From Myxococcales bacterium (GTDB lineage Bacteria > Myxococcota_A > Polyangia > Haliangiales > Haliangiaceae), in contig CANKMW010000007.1 of NCBI GenBank assembly GCA_947483555.1, forward strand, positions 62,001-126,000: a stretch of DNA of 64,000 nt. The letters are read 5' to 3'. Made by a program: the position numbers and the translations under genes. A model generated the notes under the pieces. The model did no database searches. It was not told the DNA's origin and worked only from the letters and a program-made list of their open reading frames with translations. Each line of letters begins with the position of its first letter. Positions within the stretch are counted from its first letter, which is position 1. Of the stretch, positions 1-8,947 are shown in pieces.

Positions 1-1
1 G

Positions 2-1885
2 GCGCTGACCTGCGCCGCGTGTCCGGGCGAGCAGAGCCCCGGCGATGACGACGACGTCGGCGTCGACGCTGGCACCGATGCCGATCCCGATGCGCCGCCG
101 CCGCAGGTGTGCGCCAACCCGATCCCGAGCTGCACGTACACGTTCCGCTACAGCGGCGCGGGCGGCGCCGTGGTCCTGCGCGGCGACTTCGCGGCCGACG
201 GATGGACCACCGGCGTGCCCATGACCCGGGTCGGCAGCGCCTGGGAAGCGACCATCACCGTCGCCGATCAACAGGTCGTGGTCTACAAGCTGGTCGTCGA
301 CGGCAGCTGGCAGGCCGACCCCGGCAACCCGCGCGGCACGCCCGACGGCTACGGCGGCATGAACTCGGTGGTGCGCGTCGACTGCGATGACTGCCCGGCG
401 CGAGCACCACTCGACTGGCGTGACGCGGTCCTCTACTTCGTGATGATCGACCGCTTCGCCAATGGCGATCCGGGCAACGACCTGCCGGTCGGCAACCTCG
501 AGCCGCCGGCCGAGTACCAGGGCGGCGACTTCGCCGGCCTGCGCCAGAAGATCGAGAGCGGTTACTTCGAGTCGCTGGGCGTCAACACGCTGTGGCTGAC
601 GTCGCCGATCGACAACGCCGACTTCCGCGGTCGCGGCACCGATGGCCACGACTACTCCGGGTACCACGGCTACTGGCCGCGCGACCTCGAGCGCGTCGAG
701 AGTCGGATCGGCACCGAGGCCGAGCTGAAGGCGGTGATCGACGCTGCCCACGCCCGCGGCATCAACGTGATCCTCGACTACGTCATGAACCACGTCGCCG
801 CGGACAGCCCGACGTACACCCAGAACCCGAGCTGGTTCTGGACCAACGACAACGGTCGCGGCGGCGACTGCATCTGCGGCGGCGGTTGTAGCTGGGACGA
901 CGCCTGGGAGCGCAAGAAGTGCTGGTTCACGTCGTACCTGCCCGACTTCGACTTCCGCAACGGCGACGCCCGCCGCTACTCGGTGGCCAACGCCGTGATG
1001 TGGGCCAAGCGGCTGGGCGCCGACGGCTTTCGCCTCGACGCGGTCAAGCACATCGACGACGCCTGGCTCACCGACCTGCGCGGCCGCCTCGACGGCGAGG
1101 TCGAGTGGGATCAGGTCTTCTACCTGGTCGGCGAGACGTACACCGGCGATCGCGACCTCATCAAGTACTACGTCAACCCCACCACCATGCTCGACGGGCA
1201 GTTCGACTTCCCGCTGCGCGCCGAGCTGCTGTCCAAGATCCTGCGCCGGGCCGGCTCGATGACCGATCTGGCCGGGTTCCTGGCCACCAACGACACCTAC
1301 TATGGTGCCGGCGCCGTGATGTCGACCTTCATCGGCAACCACGACGTGCCGCGCACCATCCACATCGCCGAGGACTCACCGCTGTTCGGCGACTGGGACG
1401 ACGGCAAGGCGCAAGCGTGGAACAACCGGCCCGGCTTGCCGGCGTCGGCGAACCCGTTCGAGCGCATCGCCGTCGCCTACACGTTCCTCTACACCTCGCC
1501 CGGCGTACCGCTGGTCTACTACGGTGACGAGATCGGCTTGCCCGGCGGCGGCGATCCCGACAACCGCCGCTTCATGCAGTGGTCTGGCTACAGCGCGCCG
1601 CAGACCTTCCTGCGCGACCGCATCGCCCGCCTGGGCGTCATCCGCAAGGAGCACGCCGCGCTGCGCCGCGGCACCCGCATGGTGCTCGGCACCACCAGCC
1701 ACACCATGGTCTACCAGATGGTCACGGCCGGCGATCACGTCTTCGTCGCGCTCAACCGCGCTGACCAGCCGCAGCCGGCGCAGGGCCTGCCGGGCGGCAA
1801 CTACGAGGACCTGACCACCGGACAGATGATGAGCACACCGATCACGATCCCGCCCCGCACCGGCATGGTGCTGGTCCCGCGCTGA
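2..1885 (+). CDS. GH13 alpha-amylase-family lipoprotein (5' truncated by window)
   Basis: The reading frame is open from the left edge, so the start lies outside the window. The first residues (ALTCAAC, then an Asp-rich linker) look like the end of a lipoprotein signal peptide, which would put a secreted starch/maltodextrin hydrolase on the outer surface. A starch-binding or CBM48-like beta domain covers about bases 110-400. The GH13 catalytic barrel follows, with all four classical regions: DYVMNH near base 777, GFRLDAVKH at 1025-1051 (nucleophile Asp at 1037), GET with the acid/base Glu at 1133, and FIGNHD near 1329. The C-terminal beta domain ends in VLVPR. The family hydrolyses or transfers alpha-1,4 glucosidic bonds; the exact substrate cannot be told from the sequence. 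The GTG at 107 is probably internal and not the start. Confidence 0.93.
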   Translation, partial: ALTCAACPGEQSPGDDDDVGVDAGTDADPDAPPPQVCANPIPSCTYTFRYSGAGGAVVLRGDFAADGWTTGVPMTRVGSAWEATITVADQQVVVYKLVVDGSWQADPGNPRGTPDGYGGMNSVVRVDCDDCPARAPLDWRDAVLYFVMIDRFANGDPGNDLPVGNLEPPAEYQGGDFAGLRQKIESGYFESLGVNTLWLTSPIDNADFRGRGTDGHDYSGYHGYWPRDLERVESRIGTEAELKAVIDAAHARGINVILDYVMNHVAADSPTYTQNPSWFWTNDNGRGGDCICGGGCSWDDAWERKKCWFTSYLPDFDFRNGDARRYSVANAVMWAKRLGADGFRLDAVKHIDDAWLTDLRGRLDGEVEWDQVFYLVGETYTGDRDLIKYYVNPTTMLDGQFDFPLRAELLSKILRRAGSMTDLAGFLATNDTYYGAGAVMSTFIGNHDVPRTIHIAEDSPLFGDWDDGKAQAWNNRPGLPASANPFERIAVAYTFLYTSPGVPLVYYGDEIGLPGGGDPDNRRFMQWSGYSAPQTFLRDRIARLGVIRKEHAALRRGTRMVLGTTSHTMVYQMVTAGDHVFVALNRADQPQPAQGLPGGNYEDLTTGQMMSTPITIPPRTGMVLVPR

Positions 1886-1906
1886 CGGCGCTGACGGCCA
1901 GCGGCT

Positions 1907-2542
1907 TCAGATCGTGACCATCACCTGGTAGACGCCATCACCGGAGGTCGCCGTCCCGGTGACGGTGGTCGTGCCCGGCGCCCGGTTGGTCATGCCGCCG
2001 CCGGCGTCCTGGAGCGCTCCCGTCATCGTGAGCGTCAGCGTGACGTCGCCCTCGATGTCGCCGTGCACGTGATAGACGCCGGTGAGGTCGCCGGAGAACG
2101 TGCCGCTGGGGATGTTGCGCAGCTGCAGCTGCAGGTACGGCTGCTGGTCCACGACGTCGCTGGTCGTATAGCCGAGGTCGACCGTGACCTGCTCGTCCTC
2201 GTTGACCACGACGACGAACGGGCCGGCCGAGTAGTCGACCATGCCGACCCGCAGCCGCATGCCCTTGTTGGCGGACGAGCCCTGATCGACCTGCCCGGTG
2301 ATGGTCAGCGTGCCGGTCGCCGCCCCGGGCGCGCTCTGCGGCGCGATGTTGGCGCTGCTGGCGCTGTTGAAGCCGGCGAAGCCGAGCGCCAGCGATTGCT
2401 CGATCGACGGATCGAGGCCGAGGTAGGCGCGCTGCGCTGCCTGGTTGGAATCGATGGCATCGTCGTCGCCACAGGCGGCGGTGAACGCCAGCGCGCAGCC
2501 GAGGCCGACGACGGGAAGGACGCGATGGATGAGTCCCCTCAT
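1907..2542 (-). CDS. putative lipoprotein of unknown function
   Basis: This 211-residue protein starts with MRGLIHRVLPVVGLGCALAF and has a lipobox FTAAC followed by GDDD, so it should be lipidated; Asp at +3 is uncommon but fits surface or outer-membrane sorting. The mature part is beta-rich, with Val/Thr-rich strands such as GTLTITGQVDQG and VTLTLTMTG, and no catalytic motif was recognised. I chose the ATG at 2542 because upstream codons give an Arg/Asp-rich extension without a signal peptide. It lies tail-to-tail with the amylase gene (21 bases apart) and is divergent from the VWA lipoprotein across 113 bases. Function unknown. Confidence 0.75.
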   Translation of the reverse strand: MRGLIHRVLPVVGLGCALAFTAACGDDDAIDSNQAAQRAYLGLDPSIEQSLALGFAGFNSASSANIAPQSAPGAATGTLTITGQVDQGSSANKGMRLRVGMVDYSAGPFVVVVNEDEQVTVDLGYTTSDVVDQQPYLQLQLRNIPSGTFSGDLTGVYHVHGDIEGDVTLTLTMTGALQDAGGGMTNRAPGTTTVTGTATSGDGVYQVMVTI

Positions 2543-2655
2543 GCAACGTTGGTCGCGGTCGCGCCGGCCGTGGTCGCAGGAATTCGACCGATCACGGTCC
2601 CGGTGTGGTCGTGCGGCGCACAGATCGCCAGGCGCTGCCATGCGTTGGCACCGGC

Positions 2656-4101
2656 ATGTCCGCCACCCGCGTCGCGGCCCGCCTCGGGTTCGCCCTGCTC
2701 CTGTCCACTGCTCTGGCCGCCTGCTCGAGCAAGAAGCCGTCGACCGGCGCCCCGCTCGCGGTCAGCGGCGATCCGCACCTGGTCGAGCTGGCGATCGAGC
2801 CGACCGCCGACAAGGTGCTGGCCGATCAGGTCGGCGAGCTGGCGGTCCGCATCCGGGTGGCGGCGGCCAAGCTGCCACCCGGCGATCGACCGCCGCTCAA
2901 CCTGGCGCTGGTGCTCGACACCTCGGGCTCGATGGAAGGCGCGGCGATCGAGGCCGAGAAGCGCGCCGCCCGCGAGCTGGTCGAGCGGCTGACGCCGCGC
3001 GACCGCGTGTCGCTGGTGGTGTTCCACTCGGCAGCCGAGGTGCTGGTCGGCGCCACGCCGGTCAGCGATGCCGCTCGCAAGCAACTGGCGCTGGCGATCG
3101 ACGGCATCGCGGCGCGCGGCACCACCGACATGGCGTCGGGGCTGGCGCTCGGCCTGCAACAGGCTCAGGCCGGCCGCGTCCACGGCTCGATCGATCGCGT
3201 GGTGCTGCTCGGTGACGGCGTGCCCAACGATCCGACCCCCATCCCGGGCCTGGTCGCGCAGGCGGTCGCGCAGCACCTCTCGATCACCACGCTCGGCCTC
3301 GGCATCGAGTTCGACGATGCGCTGCTCGGCAAGATCGCCAGCGACACCGGCGGCCGCTACCACTACCTCGACCAGCCCGACCAGGTCGCGGCGGTGTTCG
3401 AGGACGAGCTGCTGCAGATGCGCCAGGTGATCGGCAAGAACCTGACGCTCAACCTGGTCGCCGGCCCCGGCGTGATCCTGGAGCCGATGGGTGGCTTCCA
3501 GCCCATGGGCAACGGTCTCTACGCGGTGCTCGGCGATCTCACCGCGGGCGAGATCCGCGACGTGGTGATCCCGCTCCGGGTCGCCGGCCGCCGCGCCGGC
3601 GCCACCGTCGAGCTGCTCGATGCCACGCTGACGTTCGAGGACGCCACCGCCAGCGCCGGCCCGCTGCGCCGCACCGGGTTTGCCAAGGTCAAGTCCGACG
3701 CCGATCCGGTGGCGGTCGCCGCCTCGGTGAAGGTCGCGATCGAGATCGCCCGCGCCCGCGCCCGCGCCGCCGGCGCGATCCTCGACGCCATCGCCCACGC
3801 GCGCGCCGCCGATCTTCCGGGCGCGCTGACGATCATCGACGCCGCGCTGCTCGAGACCCGGACCGCCGCCGAGCGCACCGACGACGACGAGCTGAAGCTG
3901 CTCGCCGACCGCATGGAGGTGCTGCGCGCCGACCTGCCCGAGCTGGCGGCCGCCGCCCAGCGGGCCCTGGCCGCGATGCGGGCTCCGGTCGGCGGCGTGG
4001 CGCCGATGGCAGCTCCAGCCGCGGCGGCGCCCGAGGCCGTCGAGCGCCGGGCACGCGCGATGCACGACGAGGCCGTCGGCACGATGCGCAGCACCCACTG
4101 A
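2656..4101 (+). CDS. VWA-domain lipoprotein
   Basis: This 481-residue protein has a signal peptide with lipobox ALAAC (residues about 18-22), followed by SSKKP. A von Willebrand factor A domain begins near residue 80 and carries an intact metal-ion-dependent adhesion site DTSGSM (Asp88, Ser90, Ser92). The conserved downstream Thr (TTDMASGL) and Asp (LLGDGVPND) are also present. The C-terminal 150 residues are Ala/Arg-rich and helical. VWA lipoproteins of this kind bind partner proteins at the envelope; the ligand is unknown. The ATG at 2656 is preferred because it starts directly before the hydrophobic signal; an upstream in-frame extension lacks one. The gene is tail-to-tail with the PAP2 gene, only 6 bases away. 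Confidence 0.88.
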   Translation: MSATRVAARLGFALLLSTALAACSSKKPSTGAPLAVSGDPHLVELAIEPTADKVLADQVGELAVRIRVAAAKLPPGDRPPLNLALVLDTSGSMEGAAIEAEKRAARELVERLTPRDRVSLVVFHSAAEVLVGATPVSDAARKQLALAIDGIAARGTTDMASGLALGLQQAQAGRVHGSIDRVVLLGDGVPNDPTPIPGLVAQAVAQHLSITTLGLGIEFDDALLGKIASDTGGRYHYLDQPDQVAAVFEDELLQMRQVIGKNLTLNLVAGPGVILEPMGGFQPMGNGLYAVLGDLTAGEIRDVVIPLRVAGRRAGATVELLDATLTFEDATASAGPLRRTGFAKVKSDADPVAVAASVKVAIEIARARARAAGAILDAIAHARAADLPGALTIIDAALLETRTAAERTDDDELKLLADRMEVLRADLPELAAAAQRALAAMRAPVGGVAPMAAPAAAAPEAVERRARAMHDEAVGTMRSTH

Positions 4102-4107
4102 CCCGGA

Positions 4108-5040
4108 CTACCGCCGCCGGTCCCAGGCCGCCTGCGCCCACGTCGCCAGCCACAGGCTGACGACCGCGAGCAGCCACGCCGCCAGCAGATCGACGAAGTA
4201 GTGCTGGCGCAGGTAGAGCGTGGCGAGCTGGAGCAGCACCACCGCCGGCAGGAACAGCCGGAACATCAGCCGCGGCCGCGACGGCACCAGCAGCGCGCCG
4301 TGGCGATGGGCGTGGACCAGGGCCAGCGTCGAGATCGCGGTGTGCATCGACGGGAAGGCGTCGAACGTGATCTGCTGCAGCCGCGCCCATCCCGCCATCG
4401 ACGCCTCGTAGAAGCCGTACCCGCTCAGCGGGGTCGCGAACTCGTAGACCACGTCGGGCGACCTGGCCGGCACCAGCAGGAACATCACGAAGCCGAGGTA
4501 GAAGGCGATCAGGAGCGCGAGCGCCGCCCGCCGCAGCTCGCGCTCGTGGCCGCGCAGCGACAGCGTCACCAGCACCACCATGGGCAGCACGAACATGAGC
4601 GCGTAGGCGATCGCCATCAGCTCGGTCAGCCACGGCGTCGCGAACTGGCCCATCCACCACGCCGGCGACACCCCGAACAGCGCCTCGTCGGCGCGCTTGA
4701 GCAGGTCGTGGCGTCCGGCGCCATCGGGGATGAGCAGCAGCACGCCGCGCAGCGCGCGGTAACACAGATAGAGGAACACGAACGGGATCCACACCCGCAC
4801 CACGCGGCGCGAGCGCTGCACCAGCGCGCTGGTCGCCAGCAGCAGCGCACCGATGGCCGCGTACGGCAGCACGGTCTCGAGCGGCACCACCAGGGCGTCG
4901 AGCCGCGCCATCAGGGTCGCCACGGTGAGCATGGCCAGCATGCTCAGCACCCCGTCGGGGCCGAGCGCGTGCACCAGCGCGCCGACGGCGGTCGCGAGCG
5001 ATCGCGAGCGCTGGCTACGCGGCGGCCAGATGATCGCCAT
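4108..5040 (-). CDS. PAP2-family membrane phosphatase / phosphotransferase
   Basis: This 310-residue protein has six or more predicted membrane helices. It carries the PAP2 signature pair: FPSMHTAIS with a catalytic His near residue 233, and LYLRQHYFVD with a second His near 280 and the Asp four residues later. The N-terminal half fits the enlarged PAP2_3/inositol-phosphorylceramide-synthase-like subgroup more than simple PgpB, so it may move a phospho-headgroup between lipids. The start at ATG 5040 (MAIIWPPRSQ) overlaps the end of the upstream GT2 gene by 26 bases, consistent with one operon. The two glycosyltransferases before it suggest a role in making a glycolipid or lipid-linked glycan. 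Confidence 0.85.
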   Translation of the reverse strand: MAIIWPPRSQRSRSLATAVGALVHALGPDGVLSMLAMLTVATLMARLDALVVPLETVLPYAAIGALLLATSALVQRSRRVVRVWIPFVFLYLCYRALRGVLLLIPDGAGRHDLLKRADEALFGVSPAWWMGQFATPWLTELMAIAYALMFVLPMVVLVTLSLRGHERELRRAALALLIAFYLGFVMFLLVPARSPDVVYEFATPLSGYGFYEASMAGWARLQQITFDAFPSMHTAISTLALVHAHRHGALLVPSRPRLMFRLFLPAVVLLQLATLYLRQHYFVDLLAAWLLAVVSLWLATWAQAAWDRRR

Positions 5041-6028
5041 CGCGGTGGTAGGACAGCGTGACGTTGGCCGCCGCGGAGCTCCGCGACGCCGGGCGCCAGC
5101 CGAGGCCACGGGCGAGCGTGCCCGCGGCGTCGACCAGCGACAGGCCGGCGATCGCGCCCACCACGCCGGCCCAGCGCACGCCGCGCGCCGCCGGCATGTC
5201 CTGACGTCCGATCGCGCGCACGCTGAACGCGAAGCGCGCCGCCAGCACCGCCAGCGGCATGACCGGGCCCAGGTTGCCGAGCGGCGCCGCCGCCGGCAGG
5301 TACGTCCGCACCAGGTGCGGCGTCATCTCGATGGTGTCCTCGCCGCGCAGCAAGCGCAGCTTGATCAGCTCGTCGAGCCGATCCGGAAAGCGGTGGATGG
5401 TGCGCGCGGCGGGCACGAAGGTCACCGGGATGCCGGCCTGGTGCAGCCGGGTGCCCAGCACCTGACAGTGGCCACGGTACATATCGTGGCTGGCGTACCG
5501 GTAGGCGCCGAACACGGCGCGCCGGAAGGCGACGTTGTTGGCGTAGAAGTTCCGGGTGCAGCCGGCGCCGAGCGGGCTGTCGAAGTACATGAAGTCGATG
5601 GTCGACGCCGCGGTGCCGAGCACATCGGTGCGATAGGTGGTGCGGCCGGCCACCACCTTCACGGCGAGGTCGGCGAACGGCGCCAGCAGGGCCTCGAGCC
5701 AGCCGGGTTCGGGCCAGCAGTCGCCGTCGGCGAACGCGACCACGTCGGCGTCGGTGGCGTCGAAGCCGCGGTTCTTGGCCTGGTAGTAGTCGACGTCGGC
5801 GGCGAGCTCGACCCAGTGGATCGGCAGGCCAGCGATGGCGTCGAGGTGGGCCCGCGCGCCGGCCGGCAAGCCATCGTGCGTGATCACCAGCTCGGCCAGC
5901 GACCGCAGCGGCCGGGTCTGCTCGCGCATTCGCACCAGCAGCCGCTCGAGGGTGGTGGCGGCGCGGGCGTGATCGGCGTTGCCGCCGGTCAGGTTGTTGG
6001 TCTCGAGGACCAGGGCGAAGCTCGTCAT
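5015..6028 (-). CDS. family 2 glycosyltransferase
   Basis: This 337-residue protein begins with a GT-A fold. DGDCWPEPGW at residues 101-110 supplies the DxD-type nucleotide-sugar/metal site, and a conserved Arg-Asn-Phe-Tyr-Ala-Asn-Asn acceptor-side segment follows at about 155-170. The C-terminal 100 residues contain one or two hydrophobic segments (PVMPLAVLAARFAF, VVGAIAGLSLVDA) that probably tie the enzyme to the inner membrane. The start ATG at 6028 overlaps the stop of the upstream GT-B gene by four bases (ATGA), so the two should be translationally coupled. The donor and acceptor sugars are unknown. The MTSFALVLETNNL start places the nucleotide-binding strand immediately at the N-terminus, as expected. 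Confidence 0.87.
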   Translation of the reverse strand: MTSFALVLETNNLTGGNADHARAATTLERLLVRMREQTRPLRSLAELVITHDGLPAGARAHLDAIAGLPIHWVELAADVDYYQAKNRGFDATDADVVAFADGDCWPEPGWLEALLAPFADLAVKVVAGRTTYRTDVLGTAASTIDFMYFDSPLGAGCTRNFYANNVAFRRAVFGAYRYASHDMYRGHCQVLGTRLHQAGIPVTFVPAARTIHRFPDRLDELIKLRLLRGEDTIEMTPHLVRTYLPAAAPLGNLGPVMPLAVLAARFAFSVRAIGRQDMPAARGVRWAGVVGAIAGLSLVDAAGTLARGLGWRPASRSSAAANVTLSYHRDGDHLAAA

Positions 6029-7230
6029 CTCGATCTCTCCTCGGTTGGCAGTGGGTGGCGGACCAGCCCGGTCACCGCCTCGACCCAGCGCGCCTGCAGG
6101 CGCCGGACGGCGTGGCGTGGATCGGGGCGCGGCCCGGTGACGTCGAGCGCGGCGATGGCCTCGGCGAGGCGCGGCTCCAGGTTGGCGCCGACGTCGACGA
6201 CGCGGCAGCGCGGGTCTTCGACCGCCCGCAAGGGCGCCAGGTTGGCGCGCTGCTCCGGCTGGGCGGTGGCGATGGCGAGGAACGGCACCGCGAACGTCCG
6301 CGCCTGCCCGAGCGACGCCATGCCGGCCGCCGACACGAACAGATCGGCGGCGGCGACCGCCTCGACCAGCGCCGGATCGCGGGCCCGCCAGCCCGGCCGC
6401 GACGCGAAGCCCTCGCCGATGGCGTGCATGGTGTAGCCGGCGGCGCCGAGGGTGCGTTCGAGCGCCACGGCGAGCGCCGGGTCGTGGAAGTACGGGTTGA
6501 GGTAGACCGTCGCCAGCCGGCGGCCCGCTGGCACGCCGAGGGCGGCCCGCACCTGGGCTCGATCGCGGCGCGGCATCGCGAACAGCGGCGGCAACCGGAT
6601 GGTCCCCGGCGCCGCCGCCGGCTGGTCTTCATGCGCGGTCGCGAACGTGTGCTCGATGCAGGCGCGTGAACGTCCCAGCGCCGCCGCCACGGTGTCGGCG
6701 TACCAGCCACGCTGGCCCCAGAAGCCCTGCACCGCGCGCCGCAACGTCTCGCCGTAGACCTGGACCAGGCGATCGCGCAGCGGACCGTCGCCGAGCCCGG
6801 CGGCCAGCAGCGCCGGGTGGAACGAGTCGTTGACGACCAGCGCGGCGCCGCGAGCGCGGCGTTCGAGCCAGCGCAGATCGGCGCGGCACCGTCCCGGCGC
6901 CAGCAGGTAGGTCACCAGCCCGGCCGCGGTCCGCGCCTTGCGCAGGTTCTGCTGGCCGTCGAAGTGGATGCCGAAGTCGCGCGACACGACCGCGCACGGG
7001 GCGCCGAACGAGGTCACGAACGCGGCGCCGGCGTCGGAGGTGGTCACGATGTCGACCTCGACGCCGGCCGCGCCGAGGAGCTGGCGCATGAGCTGGGCCC
7101 GCATCAGGTGGCCGCGGCCGTCGGCGACCGCGAGCCACAGGATCCGCGGCCGGACCGCCGCCGGCGCGGCGGGCGCGATGGGCGCGATGTCGAAACCGGG
7201 CGACCAGACGTTGCGGGCGGCGGGCTGCAC
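6025..7230 (-). CDS. GT-B glycosyltransferase (GT28/MurG-like)
   Basis: This protein of about 401 residues has the N-terminal GT-B motif ILWLAVADGRGHLMRA, resembling the GGTGGH-like glycine loop of MurG/MGDG-synthase-type enzymes. The C-terminal donor domain contains ADLFVSAAGMASLGQA followed by PFLAIATAQPEQRANL, the usual place of the UDP-sugar contacts. I chose GTG at 7230 because a TAGCGT box sits six bases upstream, the same spacing as at other starts in this window; a TTG at 7236 is also in frame. It is the first gene of the GT-B, GT2, PAP2 operon. Substrate unknown; a lipid acceptor is a reasonable inference from the PAP2 neighbour. Confidence 0.8.
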   Translation of the reverse strand: MQPAARNVWSPGFDIAPIAPAAPAAVRPRILWLAVADGRGHLMRAQLMRQLLGAAGVEVDIVTTSDAGAAFVTSFGAPCAVVSRDFGIHFDGQQNLRKARTAAGLVTYLLAPGRCRADLRWLERRARGAALVVNDSFHPALLAAGLGDGPLRDRLVQVYGETLRRAVQGFWGQRGWYADTVAAALGRSRACIEHTFATAHEDQPAAAPGTIRLPPLFAMPRRDRAQVRAALGVPAGRRLATVYLNPYFHDPALAVALERTLGAAGYTMHAIGEGFASRPGWRARDPALVEAVAAADLFVSAAGMASLGQARTFAVPFLAIATAQPEQRANLAPLRAVEDPRCRVVDVGANLEPRLAEAIAALDVTGPRPDPRHAVRRLQARWVEAVTGLVRHPLPTEERSR

Positions 7231-7236
7231 CCCCAA

Positions 7237-7242
7237 ACGCTA
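7237..7242 (-). promoter_or_regulatory. TANNNT -10-like box for the glycosyltransferase operon
   Basis: On the minus strand TAGCGT ends six bases before the GTG at 7230. This is the same distance seen at several other starts here and implies transcription starting at or next to the start codon. Confidence 0.45.
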
Positions 7243-7293
7243 AGTCCGCCAGCCGACCGCGCTGCAGCCTTCACGCGAACCTCACTCGCCCGG

Positions 7294-7299
7294 TAGGAT
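7294..7299 (+). promoter_or_regulatory. -10-like box for tatD-tcdA
   Basis: TAGGAT lies 17 bases before the tatD ATG. TTCACG, 18 bases further upstream, could be a weak -35. It is the only plausible plus-strand promoter in the 80-base divergent gap. Confidence 0.4.
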
Positions 7300-7316
7300 C
7301 TCGACACCGCGGACGC

Positions 7317-8135
7317 ATGATCGACAGCCACTGCCATCTCGACGTCGCCGCCTTCGACGCCGATCGCCGCGAGGTGCTGGCGCGCGCCGCCGCCGCCGGC
7401 GTGCATGGCATGCTGATCCCGGCGATCCGGCCGCGCACCTGGGCGGCGCTGGCCGCGCTGCCCGCGGCGCACCCGAGCGCGCCGCTGGCGATCGCGTTCG
7501 GTGTCCACCCCCACGCCGTCCCCGAGCTCGACGCCGCCGAGCTCGCGACCGTGACCGATCTCACGCGGGCGATCGCGGCGGCGCGCACGCCGGCGACCGT
7601 CGCCGTCGGCGAGTGCGGCCTCGACGGCGGCACCGCCGATCGCGCGGCGCAGGAGCGCATCTTCCGCGCCCACATCCGCGCGGCGCGAGCGCTGCGGCTG
7701 CCGCTGATCGTTCACGTGGTGCGCGCCCACGACACGGCGCCCCGCATCCTCGACGAGGAGGGCGCCGCCGAGGTCGGCGGCGTGATGCACAGCTACTCCG
7801 GCTCCGCCGAGCTGGTGGCGGTCTATCGCGACCTCGGCTTCGCGTTCTCGTTCGCCGGCGCGGTGACGCGCGCCAACGCGCGCCGACCGCTGGCGGCGGC
7901 CGTCGCGGTTCCCGACCCGCTGCTGCTGTGCGAGACCGACGCGCCGGATCAGGCACCGGGCGCTGCCGGCCGGGGCGGCCGCAGCGAGCCGGCGATGATC
8001 GGCCTGGTGATCGCCGCCCTCGCCCGGGTGCGCGATCGCACGCCCGCCGACCTCGCCGCGCTGACGGTGGCCAACGCCGTTCGCATCTTCGGCGTCTGGC
8101 CCAGATCCGGGTGTGCTACGGATCGCACGTCGTGA
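7317..8135 (+). CDS. tatD: TatD-family metal-dependent hydrolase (DNase)
   Basis: This 272-residue TIM-barrel amidohydrolase begins MIDSHCHLD with metal ligands His5 and His7. It then shows VGECGLD (Glu99), LIVHVV (His133), VMHSYSG and the C-terminal CETDAPDQAPG loop. TatD proteins are 3'-5' exonucleases or DNases acting on single-stranded DNA; some paralogues (YcfH) have other roles, so the substrate is not certain. The length is normal. The terminal TGA overlaps the GTG of the next gene (GTGA), so it is co-transcribed with the tRNA-modification gene tcdA. Confidence 0.92.
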   Translation: MIDSHCHLDVAAFDADRREVLARAAAAGVHGMLIPAIRPRTWAALAALPAAHPSAPLAIAFGVHPHAVPELDAAELATVTDLTRAIAAARTPATVAVGECGLDGGTADRAAQERIFRAHIRAARALRLPLIVHVVRAHDTAPRILDEEGAAEVGGVMHSYSGSAELVAVYRDLGFAFSFAGAVTRANARRPLAAAVAVPDPLLLCETDAPDQAPGAAGRGGRSEPAMIGLVIAALARVRDRTPADLAALTVANAVRIFGVWPRSGCATDRTS

Positions 8136-8914
8136 CCCTGCACCGCCGCTTCGATCGCACCGCCCGGCTGCTCGGCGAGCCGGGCGTGGCCCGGCTGGCG
8201 GCGTCGACGGTGACCGTGTTCGGGGTCGGCGGCGTGGGCTCGTTCGCCGCCGAGGGCCTGGTCCGCTCCGGCGTCGGTCGCGTGATCCTGGTCGACCACG
8301 ATCGCATCTGCGTGACCAACGTCAACCGTCAGGTCCACGCCCTGAAGGGCACGCTCGGCAAGGCCAAGGTCGCGGCCATGGCCGAGCGCCTGCGCGCCAT
8401 CAACCCCGATGCGGTGATCGAGGAGCGCGCCGAGTTCTACGGCGCCGAGTCGTCGGCGCGGTTGCTGGCCCCCGAACCCGACGTCGTGGTCGACGCCATC
8501 GACAACGTCACCGCCAAGATGCACCTCATCGCCACCTGCGTGCGCGAGCGCCTGCGCCTGGTGTCGGCCATGGGGGCCGCGGCCCGCCTCGATCCGACCC
8601 TGGTCCGCACCGCCGACCTTTCCGCGACCAAGATCTGTCCGTTCGCCCGCGAGCTGCGCAAGGAGCTGCGCAAGAAGCACGGCCTCGACTGCACCCGGGC
8701 CACCGGCGTGATCGCGGTCTACTCCGAGGAACCGCCGGTCGCGCCCCAGGTCCTGGACTACGACCGCGATGGCTTTCGGTGTGTATGTCCAGGTGGACAG
8801 AACGGCGTCAATGACTGCGAGCGCAAGCATCGGGTCGAGGGCTCGGTCGCCTTCGTGCCGTCGGTGTTCGGCATGGTGGCCGCGGCCGCGGTGGTGCGGC
8901 TGCTCATCGCTTGA
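8132..8914 (+). CDS. tcdA: tRNA threonylcarbamoyladenosine dehydratase (ThiF/E1-like)
   Basis: This 260-residue protein has an adenylating E1-type Rossmann domain: GVGGVGS at residues 31-37, DHDRICVTNVNRQ as the nucleotide/Arg finger segment, and VDAIDNVTAK. TcdA (CsdL) activates the carboxylate of t6A in tRNA with ATP and cyclises it to ct6A at position 37 of ANN-decoding tRNAs. The length and the Cys residues in the C-terminal half (CPF, CVCPGG) match the family. The start is the GTG that overlaps the tatD stop; longer upstream frames read through tatD and are not credible. Confidence 0.9.
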   Translation: MTLHRRFDRTARLLGEPGVARLAASTVTVFGVGGVGSFAAEGLVRSGVGRVILVDHDRICVTNVNRQVHALKGTLGKAKVAAMAERLRAINPDAVIEERAEFYGAESSARLLAPEPDVVVDAIDNVTAKMHLIATCVRERLRLVSAMGAAARLDPTLVRTADLSATKICPFARELRKELRKKHGLDCTRATGVIAVYSEEPPVAPQVLDYDRDGFRCVCPGGQNGVNDCERKHRVEGSVAFVPSVFGMVAAAAVVRLLIA

Positions 8915-8947
8915 GCCGCGGGCGTCGGTCGGCGACAATCGAGGCAT

